Positions 55,992 through 64,000 of a stretch of DNA of 64,000 nt are shown here, one piece after another. The stretch lies in the NCBI GenBank assembly GCA_036365145.1, contig JAEOAD010001942.1, forward strand, positions 1,054,001 to 1,118,000, given 5' to 3'. This DNA comes from Orientallactaga sibirica. Lineage: Eukaryota > Chordata > Mammalia > Rodentia > Dipodidae. A program made the translations under genes and the position numbers. Below the pieces are notes generated by a model. It had not been told where the DNA came from and did no database searches. It was given only the letters and a program-made list of their open reading frames with translations. Numbering within the stretch: the first letter of the stretch is position 1; every line of letters starts with the position of its first letter.

Positions 55992-56136
55992 TCCTGGCTT
56001 GGTGGTGCGAGCCTTTATTCCAGACTTGGGAGGCAGAGGTTGGAGGATCCCTGTAAGTCTGAGGTCAGTCTGGGACTATAGAGTGAGTTCCAGGTCAGCC
56101 TAGGCTAGAATGAGACCCTACCTGAAAAAAAAAAAA
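55992..56136 (+). mobile_element. B1 SINE
   Basis: Second insertion at the same target; older sequence than its neighbour. Confidence 0.9.
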
Positions 56137-56142
56137 AGAAAT

Positions 56143-56346
56143 GGGGCTGGAGAGATGGTGGCCTAGCTGTTAAGGCGCTTGCCTTGGAAGCCTAAGAATG
56201 CATGTTTAAATCTCCAGGTCCCACATAAGCCAGATGCACAGTGACACAAGTGTGTAATGTCGCACATGCACAAAGGGGGTTCATGCATCTGGAGTTCGCT
56301 TGCAGTGGCTGAAGGCCCTAGCACATCCATTCTCTCCCCCCCACAC

Positions 56347-56387
<41 letters not shown>

Positions 56388-56467
56388 AAATAAGAAGAAG
56401 AAGGAGGAGGAGGAGGAGGAGGAGGAGGAGGAGGGGGAGGAGAAGAAGAAGAAGAAGGAGAAGAAGA
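56143..56467 (+). mobile_element. tRNA-derived SINE, long subfamily, GGA/GAA tail
   Basis: Flanked by AGAAATGG at 56137 and 56468. CT run 56348-56383, tail grown into GAA/GGA repeats (56392-56467). Confidence 0.92.
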
Positions 56468-56482
56468 AGAAATGGCATTCCT

Positions 56483-56838
56483 CTTGCCTTGCATAGAACT
56501 TCTGCATGTGTTTGCTCTCCTCCACATGGGGTAGCATTTTGGGGGAAAAGAAGACCCCTAAGTTTTGGTTTGGGGCTGTAAGACTGCACTTCTACAAGAA
56601 CTCAGAGCCACTTGTGGCTGGCTCCTGGGCCCAGCTCTCTCTTGTCTGCCTGGTGTTCCTGCTCCCGGTACCTGTAGGGATCCACCCACTAGATAGATGA
56701 CTGCACAGTCTCTTGCTTCAGCTTCTTGCCTATGTGGATTATGGAAAAATCAATAGCACACATCAATATGCCATTCACAAAAACAAGTTCCAGACTAACT
56801 AAAGAATTAAGTAAATATGAAATGTTAGAAGTAGACAT
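56483..56838. other. Unclassified intergenic DNA
   Basis: Nothing recognised. Confidence 0.4.
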
Positions 56839-56841
56839 GAG

Positions 56842-56970
56842 AGCCAGGCATGGTGGTTCATGCCTGTAATCCCAGCACTTGGGAGGTGGACGCTGGAGAT
56901 CAGAAGTTCCAGGTCATCTTTGGTTATATAGCCAGCACGAAGCCAGTCTGTCTCAAAAAAAAAATCGCTG
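56842..56970 (+). mobile_element. Old B1-type SINE
   Basis: 'catgcctgtaatcccagcac' (CTGTAATCC, not CTTTAATCC) marks an older subfamily. Confidence 0.7.
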
Positions 56971-57122
56971 AAAATCTATAAGCAGTTAATGGTTGCTTGG
57001 GGAGGGGGTATTCTCTTCAGTGGTGTAACTACTGGTAAATCCCCTATGCTCCAGTAAATAACCCCTCACTCATACTCATGCAAGCAATTCTAATTTAACT
57101 CTATGGGTCACATTATACACAG

Positions 57123-57126
<4 letters not shown>

Positions 57127-57171
<45 letters not shown>
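57127..57171 (+). repeat. (AC)n(AT)n microsatellite
   Basis: About 17 AC then 6 AT units. Confidence 0.95.
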
Positions 57172-57172
<1 letters not shown>

Positions 57173-57214
57173 CTCAGGTGTGGTAGTACACACCTTTAAT
57201 TCCAGCACTTGGGA
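57172..57214 (+). mobile_element. B1 5' end joined to L1
   Basis: Only the first 43 bases of a B1, ending abruptly at 'cagcacttgggag' where the L1 begins. Confidence 0.75.
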
Positions 57215-57565
57215 GTGATCATGTAAAGTGTGTTCTGAAGCCTATCCACAAAGCAGCTGTTTCCAAGGCTCAGAGTCCATTGCAGAAGAGGGGGTGGAGA
57301 GAATGTAAGAGCCAAAGGAAAGACAGGACTGCTTACAATGCAATTATTCAGACAGAAATTGGCCTCGATATCCATGACCTCTCAGTGCCTAGCACTAACT
57401 TCACAAGACCCTCATAATAGGAGGAAAAGATGACAGCAAAGTAAAAGAGATTGAGAGGGGGAGGGGATATGATGGAGAGTGAATTTGTGAAGGGGAAAGT
57501 GGGAGAGAAGAGAAAATTATCATGGTTTGTTGTCTATAATTATGGAAGTTGTCAATTAAAAAAAG
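57215..57565 (+). mobile_element. L1 3' UTR end
   Basis: Aligns with 26360-26845: 'gtccattgcagaag', 'gtaagagccaaaggaa', and the terminal 'attgtctataattatgg' in 'ttgttgtctataattatgga'. Confidence 0.85.
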
Positions 57566-57567
57566 TT

Positions 57568-57797
57568 TTTTGTTTAATGTTTTGGTTTATTATTTTTTAT
57601 TTGAGAGCGACAGACAGAGAGAGAAAGAGGCAGACAGAGAATGGGCATGGCAGGGCCCCCAGCCAGTGCAAACGAACTCCAGATGCATGCACCACCTTGT
57701 GTATCTGGCTTACCATGGGTCCTGGGGAATTGAGCCTCGAACAGGGGTCCTTAGGCTTCACAGGCAAGCTTAATTGCTAAGCCATCTCTCCAGCCCC
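57568..57797 (-). mobile_element. tRNA-derived SINE
   Basis: Same 'gagcctcgaacaggggtcc' variant as the copy at 21566; flanked by AAAAAAAGYTTTTT. Confidence 0.92.
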
Positions 57798-57817
57798 CCC
57801 AAAAAAAGCTTTTTTTA

Positions 57818-57872
57818 AAAAAAAAATATATATATATATAATATATATATACACACACATACATATATATAA
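57818..57872 (+). repeat. AT/AC low-complexity tract
   Basis: Continuation of the dinucleotide array at 57127 on the other side of the inserted elements. Confidence 0.9.
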
Positions 57873-58016
57873 CTGCCATAAGTATAAAGTGATTTGGGAG
57901 GGTAAGGAAGGAGGGAGTCTAACTTGGTCCTCACTCGAGTTTCGAAGCACTCTTTCTATACATCCTGAGCAGGACAGGATTGTCTAGTATTTAACACCAG
58001 GAAAAGGAAATCAGGG

Positions 58017-58182
58017 GAGCCAGGTGAGGTGGCGCACACCTTTAATCCCAGCACTCTGGAGGCTGAGGTAGGAGGATCCCTGTAAGTTCAAGGAGAGCTG
58101 AGGGCTACAGAGTGAATTCCAGGTCAGCATGGGCTAGAATGAGATCCCAGCCGGAAAAATCAAAAATAAAAAAATAAAGCAC
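58017..58182 (+). mobile_element. B1 SINE
   Basis: Older copy with substitutions in the 'gagagctgagggctacag' part. Confidence 0.88.
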
Positions 58183-58394
58183 AAGATATGGTGGTATATA
58201 TGGCAGAAATCCCAGCCTGTGGTGTCTTCAGCAACAGGGTCTTACCTTTTTAGCTCAGGCAGACAACCAAATGCTTTGGCAATGAATGGCCGACATTGTT
58301 TTGGGGACCTCATGGGGCTCTCTGACCAACAGCTAGCTGTGGAGTGTAACCCAGTTCTGGGGCTGGGATTTACCAGCCAGAGGCCCTGTTTTTG
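58183..58394. other. Unclassified sequence, possibly L1 3' UTR
   Basis: 'cttcagcaacagggtcttac' recalls rodent L1 3' UTRs, but no copy in this window confirms it. Confidence 0.3.
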
Positions 58395-58399
58395 TTTGT

Positions 58400-58605
58400 T
58401 TGTCTTTATTTTTTTATTTTTGTTTATTTATTTATTTGAGAGGGGGGAGAGAATGGGTGCACAAGGGCCTCCAGTCACTGCAAACAAACTCCAGGTGCAT
58501 GCACCACCTTGTGCATCTGGCTTATGTGGGTCCTGGGGAATCGAACCTGGGTCCTTTGGCTTTGCAAGCAAACACCTTAACCGCCAAACCATCCCTTCAG
58601 GGCCT
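58400..58605 (-). mobile_element. tRNA-derived SINE
   Basis: Flanked by GGCCCTGTTT and GGGCCTGTTT; it borders the 3' end of the RPSA pseudogene. Confidence 0.92.
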
Positions 58606-58621
58606 GTTTGTTTGTTTGTTT

Positions 58622-59476
58622 TTAGAAACTGTCCCCACACACTCAGTGACCTGAGTAATGGGAGCTGCAGATGAGTCCTCAGTGGCTGCGTGGGCACTCA
58701 CTCCAGTTGTCCCTGGGGAACTTCTGGCTAAGCGCAGAGGGCACCTGCACACCTTCAGAGCAGTCTGCACCCCAGGCTAGCAGCAGTGAACTCTGGAGCA
58801 GGCTCAGTCCATTCTCTCTGGAATCCTCCTTGACCACAGACCACAGCCTTCTCAGCAGCGACCTGCTCCTCTTCCTCAATCTCCAGGGGATCTTTGCAGA
58901 AGCGGAGATCAGGCACGACCCTCCATGGGTGCTGGTGGGAGATGGTGCCGCGCTTGCTCAGGGCTTCCCAGGCCAGCATCCACTTCAGATCCCCTCACCC
59001 CCAGTGAGCTCCCTTGGTGTTGCATGGAATGGCTATGTCCAGGCAGCACAGAGGAGTCTGTGTTACAAAGAGCGATGGTAGGCAGGTTGATGTAGGACAA
59101 AAGTGTGAGAGGCTGGAGGTCAGCCCTGGGTCAGTCACCACCAGAAGACGCGGCTCCAGGAAGGCTGCCTGGGTCTGGTCAGTGAAGGTCCCAGGGTGCA
59201 GCGGCCAGTGATGGGAGTGGCTCCTGGCAGTGTTCCCGGAGGAGATGACGCTGACCCAGGCAGGGTTCTCCATGGCATGGATGGCGGGAGGGGCCAGGGG
59301 CAGCTTTTCCCAGGTCCTCCTCAGACATGTGATGTAGAAACCATGTCTCGTCCTCGTGTGGAAGATGGACTGCTCCATCTGGAAATCGAGGGTGGTGCCA
59401 CCCAAGTGGGTTCCCGCTGCAAGGAGTTTGAGGACATCCACCTCCTCACTTGATGGATGCCAAGGGCTCCGGACAT
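58622..59476 (-). pseudogene. RPSA: RPSA (40S ribosomal protein SA) processed pseudogene
   Basis: An intronless minus-strand copy of RPSA mRNA. The start codon is at 59476-59474. The protein-like order is clear: '[10 protein letters not shown]' (about 59430), '[10 protein letters not shown]' (about 59140), 'DIAIPCN' (about 59030), the EEQ/AAEKAV region (about 58860) and a C-terminal ATED-S-AAP region (about 58680). RPSA is a 295-residue ribosome and laminin-receptor protein. This copy has an early frameshift and deletion after the first codons, another frameshift near 59100, many substitutions and no stop at the normal place. It cannot encode RPSA. The 3' UTR and A tail are not recognisable past the SINE at 58605. 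The symbol is that of the parent. Confidence 0.9.
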
Positions 59477-59493
59477 TGGGTTAGGTTCCCCCA

Positions 59494-59700
59494 TTTTGTT
59501 TAATTTTATTATTATTATTATTATTAATTTTTAACTTTTTATTGACAACTTTTATAAATATAGACAACATGTCATGATCATAACCCCCTCCCACCACCTT
59601 CCCTTTTCCTCTTCCAAATCTCCCCTCCACTGAATCCCTTCTTTCCAACCAGTCTCTCTTCTATCTTGATGTTATTTTTTTCCTTTTTATTGACAGCTTA
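59494..59700 (-). mobile_element. L1 3' UTR end
   Basis: (TTA)n tail on the left, then 'attgacaacttttataaata' and 'gacaacatgtcatgatcata', which match 11430-11470. Confidence 0.85.
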
Positions 59701-59858
59701 TTATTATTATTATTTTGGTTTTTCGAGGTAGGGTCTCACTCTAGCTCAGGCTGACCTGGAATTCACTATGTAGTCTCAGGATGACCTCGAACTCACAGTG
59801 ATCTTCCTACCTTTCCCAAATACTGGGATTAAAGGCATGCGCCACCATGCCGGGCCCA
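59701..59858 (-). mobile_element. B1 SINE
   Basis: Sits at the truncated end of the L1 tail. AGGTTCCC occurs left of the L1 (59484) and right of the B1 (59860). Confidence 0.92.
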
Positions 59859-60054
59859 GGTTCCCTTTTAAGTTTTGAGGGGAATCAAGAACACTGCTGT
59901 ATGGACCCCTGCGTGGGTAGCGCAGAAAAATGTTCCCGCTGTCAGGATTAAGTTTGTTCCATCTTCTTCAGGGTGTTTTTGTCAAAACTGTCCCCTCCTC
60001 TCCGTTTGTTGGTGATTATTTCTTGTAGATTGCTAGCTAGGGGAATGTTTCTAT

Positions 60055-61345
60055 GGCTTTGGTTCATGTTGTCTTAAGTTTTGAATGATTCCCCTCCTCA
60101 CCCTCCCTACTCTTCCAAGACCCTCCCTCCCTATTTTGTCCCTCACCTAGCCTGCCACTATCTCCCCTACCACATATCTCCGCCTCTCCTCCCTCCCTAT
60201 TTCCTCTTCTGGTCTCATGCAAGTTCTGTGCCCATGTTCTGACCACAGATGAGAGAGAACATGCACCATTTGTCTTTCTGGGTCTCAGACCTCATTTAGG
60301 ATTTTTTCCAACTCCATCCACTTTCCTGCAAATTTCATATTTCATTTTTCCTTACTGCTGAGTAGAGTTCCATTGTGTACATGTCCCACATCTTCATTAC
60401 CCATTCGTCAGTGGATGGACATCTGGGCTGATTCCATTTCCTAGCTGTTGTGAATCAAGCAGCAACAAATATGGCTGAGCAAGTATGTCTATAGTAAACG
60501 TGAAGTCTTAAAGGTATATATGCCTAGGAGTACAATAGCTGGATTAGGTGGGAGATCTATTTTTATCTTTTTAAAGAGTTGCCATATTGAGTTTCATATT
60601 GGTTGTACAAGATTTTACTCCTACCAGCAGTGGGTAAGGGTTCCCCTTTCCCCACAGCCTCACCAGCATTTATTGTCATTAGAATTTTTGATGAACGCCA
60701 TCCTGACTAGAGTGAGATGGAGTCTCAAAATCATTTTGATTTGCATTTCTCTGATGATTAAATATGTCAATTAAGTGTAAATTGGCCATTTTTTTCTTCC
60801 TTTGAGAATTCTCTGTTCACTTCTCTACACCATTTTTGATTGCATTGTTTGATTATTTTATTGATTTTTTTTAGCTCTTTGTAGATTCTAGATACTAGTC
60901 CTCTGTCTGAATTAGGGCCAATGGAGTAGGTTCTATTCTGTAGGTTGTCTGCTGACTCTATTGATGGTGCGTTTGTCTGTAGATAGCTTTTTAGTTTCAT
61001 GAGGTTTCGGTGGTTGAGTGATTGTCTAATTCCCTGGGCTACTGGGGTCTTATTCAGGAATTCTTTCACTATGCCTATTTTGTGGAGAGTTCTCCCTATT
61101 TTTTCTAGGCGTTTTAGAGTTTCAGGTCTTATATTAAGGTCCTTAAGCCATTTGGAGTTGATATTTGTGCAGGGTGAGAGAAGCGGGTCTAGATTCATTC
61201 TTCTACATGTGGTTATCCAATTTTTCCAGCACCGTTTGTTGACGGTGCTGTCTTTTCTCCAGTGTGTGCGTGTTTTGACCCCTTTGTCATAGATGAGGCA
61301 GCCGGAGTTGTGTGAACTTAGACCTGGATCTTCTATCGTGCCTTG
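60055..61345 (-). mobile_element. L1 ORF2 C-terminal part and start of 3' UTR
   Basis: A 200-codon open stretch (61369-60767) reads as L1 ORF2p past the RT domain (NKRCW-NW, TPVAQGIRQ, SDRGLVSRIYKEL motifs). The rest of the C-terminal region, down to about 60240, is broken by stops. Covers the same region as the L1 at 24 kb, in the opposite orientation. Confidence 0.88.
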
Positions 61346-61603
61346 GGGCTGGAGGTAGGGGTGGGGCAAGAAACATCAGAGAAGGTCTTAAACTCAGAAT
61401 AATTTACTTGGCAAGGAGGTGAGGCAAGTAGGACATGCAAGAGAGGAGTCAGAGAAGGGAGCAAGCCTCTATTGTGAATATTCTTTTATTCTGGAAAGGA
61501 GCTCAGACTTGGTCCAGATAGCAACAGGGACTTGATAGAGCTGGGAATAGCCCCATCTCTAAAAGTAACCTGAGGTAAAATGCATCATAGAAAAATATCA
61601 TTC
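61346..61603. other. Unclassified intergenic DNA
   Basis: Nothing recognised. Confidence 0.4.
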
Positions 61604-61815
61604 CGGGCTGGAGAGATGGATCTGTGCTTAAACGTGCTTGCTTGCAAAGCTGATGGCCTAGGTTCGATTCCCCAGTAGCTATGAAAAGCCAAATGAACAA
61701 AGCAGTGGACGCATCTGGAATTTGTTTTCGGTGGCTAGAAGCCCTGGCACACCCAGGCATTCCCTCTCCCTCTCAACTTGGAAATAAACAAAATAAAAAT
61801 AAACTTTTTAAAAAA
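61604..61815 (+). mobile_element. tRNA-derived SINE
   Basis: Diverged body but an intact B-box (GGTTCGATTCC). Confidence 0.88.
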
Positions 61816-61851
61816 TCCCATTCATTCTTGCCATTGTGAGGGTTCCAGTTA

Positions 61852-61958
61852 CACAGGTAGGAGGATCACTGTGAGTTTGAGGCCAGCATGGGACTACAGA
61901 GTGAATTCCAGGTCAGCCTGGGCTAGAGTGAGACCCTACCTCAAAAAAGAAGAAGAAA
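61852..61958 (+). mobile_element. B1 SINE, 5' truncated
   Basis: From 'acacaggtaggaggatcac' to a GAAGAAGAAA tail. Confidence 0.88.
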
Positions 61959-62110
61959 GCCAGGCGTGGTGGCGCACGCCTTTAATCCCAGAACTCGGAA
62001 AGCAGAGGTGGGGGATTGCCGTGAGTTCAAGGCCACCCTGAGACTACATGGTTAATTCCATTTCAGCCTGGGCCAGAGTGAGACCCTACCTCGAAAAAAA
62101 AAAAAAAAAA
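61959..62110 (+). mobile_element. B1 SINE
   Basis: Full-length young copy. Confidence 0.92.
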
Positions 62111-62131
62111 GGAGGAGGAGGAGGAGGAGGA

Positions 62132-62375
62132 GGGATGGAGGGATGGCTTAGCAGTTAAGGTGTTTGCCTGCAAAGCTAAAGGACCCAGGTTTGATTCCCC
62201 AGGACCCACATTAGCCAGATGCACAAGGGGGCAAATGCATCTGGAGTTCGTTTGCAGTGGCTGGAGGCCCTGGCATGACCATTCTCTCTCTCTCCCTCCC
62301 TCTTTTTCTGTCAAATAAGTAAATAAATAAAAATAAAATAATTAAAAGAAGAAGAAGAAAAAGAAGGAGATGGAA
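62132..62375 (+). mobile_element. tRNA-derived SINE
   Basis: Preceded by a GGA run (62111-62132); tail grown into GAAGAA repeats. Confidence 0.92.
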
Positions 62376-62458
62376 AAGGAAGAAGAAATGGAAAACACAG
62401 ACATGGAGCACAATTCATGAAGACAATACTTTTCAGGAAGATCAGAAAAAGACTATGA

Positions 62459-62606
62459 AGCCGGGCATGGTGGTGCATGACTTCAATCCCAGCACTTGGG
62501 AGGCAGAGGTAGGAGGATCGCCATAAGTTCTAGGCCACCCTAAGAATACAGAGTGAATTCCAGGTCAGCCTGGGCTAGAATGAGACCCTACTTTGAAAAA
62601 CCAAAA
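62459..62606 (+). mobile_element. B1 SINE
   Basis: Its A tail leads into the long purine tract. Confidence 0.9.
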
Positions 62607-62612
62607 ATAAAA

Positions 62613-62680
<68 letters not shown>

Positions 62681-62850
62681 GAAAGGAGAGAGAGAGAAAG
62701 AAAAAAGGAAGGAAGGAAGGAAGGAAGGAAGGAAGGAAGGAAGGAAGGAAGGAAGGAAGGAAGGAAAAGGAGAGGAGAGGAGAAGAAAGGAAAGGAAAGG
62801 AAAGGAAAGGAAAGGAAAGGAAAGGAAAGGAAAGGAGGAAAGGAAGGAAA
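62607..62850 (+). repeat. Long purine tract: AAAG, GGAA, GGAAA blocks
   Basis: About 245 bases with no pyrimidine that I can see, in three successive unit types. Confidence 0.95.
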
Positions 62851-63075
62851 AAAACTATGAACACATGAGGAAAAACCAGTGGATGGATAGTTGATCAAGA
62901 CAAAGAAGGGAAGAGGGTTTGGGGGTAGGATTTATATTGAAGAAAAGTGATGGTTTGAATGTGCTAGTTTCCTGAGGAAAGTGCCAATGCTGTCTGTAAA
63001 CTTGTGGAATGGGAGCTTGAAAGAAATGTTAGTTTTTCACAAGTATGTCCTCAAAAAGAGCTGATATCAGGAATA
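62851..63075. other. Unclassified intergenic DNA
   Basis: Nothing recognised. Confidence 0.4.
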
Positions 63076-63088
63076 AATATTCTACAAA

Positions 63089-63248
63089 GGAGCTGGGCGT
63101 GGTGGCGCATGCCTTTAATCCCAGCACTTGGGAGGCTGAGGTAGGAGGATCGCCTTGAGTTCCAGGCCACCCTGAGACTACATAGTTAATTCCAGGTCAG
63201 CCTGGGCCAGAGTGAGACCCTACTTCGAAAACCCAAAAAAAAAAAAAA
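63089..63248 (+). mobile_element. B1 SINE
   Basis: Full length; the duplication ATATTCTACAAAG lies at 63076 and, beyond a TA array, at about 63322. Confidence 0.94.

Positions 63249-63324
<76 letters not shown>
63249..63324 (+). repeat. (TA)n microsatellite
   Basis: About 36 TA units grown in the tail of the B1. Confidence 0.95.
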
Positions 63325-63327
<3 letters not shown>

Positions 63328-63345
63328 TACAAAGAAGTGAATTGA

Positions 63346-63502
63346 GGGCTGGAGAGATGGCTTAGTGATTAAGGCACTTGCCTGCAAAGCCAAAGGACAC
63401 AGGTTTAATTCCCCAGGACCCATGTAAGCCAGATGCACGAGGTGGCACATACATCTGTAGTTCATTTGAAGTAGCTGGAGGCCCTTGCACACCCATTCTT
63501 TT
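63346..63502 (+). mobile_element. tRNA-derived SINE
   Basis: Split just before its tail by a reverse B1; CACACCCATTCTTTT is on both sides of that B1. Confidence 0.92.
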
Positions 63503-63690
63503 TTTTGTTTTGTTTTGTTTTGTTTTGTTTTGTTTTGTTTTGTTTTGTTTTGTTTTGAGGTAGGGTCTCACTGTAGCTCAGGCTGACCTGGAACTCACTA
63601 TATAGTCTCAGGGTGGCCTCCAACTCACAGCGATCCTCCTACCTCTGCCTCCCAAGTGCTGGAATTAAAGGCGTGTACCACCACGCCCGG
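63503..63690 (-). mobile_element. B1 SINE with (TTTTG)n tail
   Basis: About 10 TTTTG units (63505-63556) and a near-consensus body. Confidence 0.94.
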
Positions 63691-63729
63691 CCACACCCAT
63701 TCTTTTAAAAAAGAAAAGCAAAGATAAAA

Positions 63730-64000
63730 TGAAATAAAAGAATGGAGCCTCTCTGAGGTCCGTGATAAAGTCCAAGCTGACAGAAACTACCCAGACCCAC
63801 AGGCACACCAGTTCCCCTGGGCCCACAATCATTAAGCAGGTTGTCTTCATTGACCTCTCAGCTCTACCCTGAAAAGATTCCTTTAGTCCTACGAAGCCAG
63901 TGGCCAAATATAAAATTTTTAAATCTGATATTGCTCAAGAAGCCATCACATCTCAAACACGGCAGTGAAGGTGGGGGGCAGGGGAAGTATTCTTTTCTAT
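63730..64000. other. Unclassified intergenic DNA at the right edge
   Basis: No repeat or exon recognised in the last 270 bases. Confidence 0.4.

Noticed and set aside
58995..59441. 148-codon frame resembling ribosomal protein SA
   Set aside because: Not a gene: it is the least damaged part of an intronless RPSA copy with frameshifts and no normal C-terminus.

Overview
This is nuclear DNA from a rodent. It is dense in retroposons: roughly 100 SINE copies of a B1 (7SL-derived) family and of a tRNA-derived family of the B2/ID superfamily, older B4-like composites, L1 fragments, solo LTRs and many microsatellites. Consensus features of the two young SINE families fit a jerboa-like (Dipodidae) genome, where a B2-superfamily SINE called DIP is known. 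That species call is an inference from remembered consensus sequences.

Two protein-coding genes are supported, arranged head to head about 41 kb apart. On the minus strand at the left edge is the first coding exon of THNSL2 (1224-1446). Its probable promoter is the only clear CpG island in the window (about 5237-5850), and the rest of the gene lies off the left end. On the plus strand, complete FABP1 (liver fatty acid-binding protein) occupies 46606-54490. It has a TATA box, a PPAR-type element, four coding exons (46677-46743, 48308-48480, 51124-51216, 54370-54420) that join to exactly 127 codons plus a stop, and overlapping polyadenylation signals. The divergent THNSL2-FABP1 order matches human chromosome 2p11.2.

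Layout: 1-6 kb THNSL2 exon, intron and CpG island; 6-46 kb intergenic DNA made mostly of nested SINEs, L1 pieces and LTRs, with an H3-3A (histone H3.3) processed pseudogene at about 31.5-33.3 kb; 46.5-54.5 kb FABP1; 54.5-64 kb intergenic repeats with a processed pseudogene of RPSA (58.6-59.5 kb, minus) and an L1 ORF2 fragment (60-61.3 kb, minus).

I found no new gene system, CRISPR array, operon or intact mobile-element gene. The features most worth a second look are structural: a SINE-L1 chimera bounded by one target-site duplication (15.5-16.3 kb), a recent 693-bp tandem duplication in FABP1 intron 2, a 66-70-bp minisatellite grown from an old L1, repeated insertion into one target site, and a SINE subfamily carrying a CTCF-like core. 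All comparisons were made by eye.
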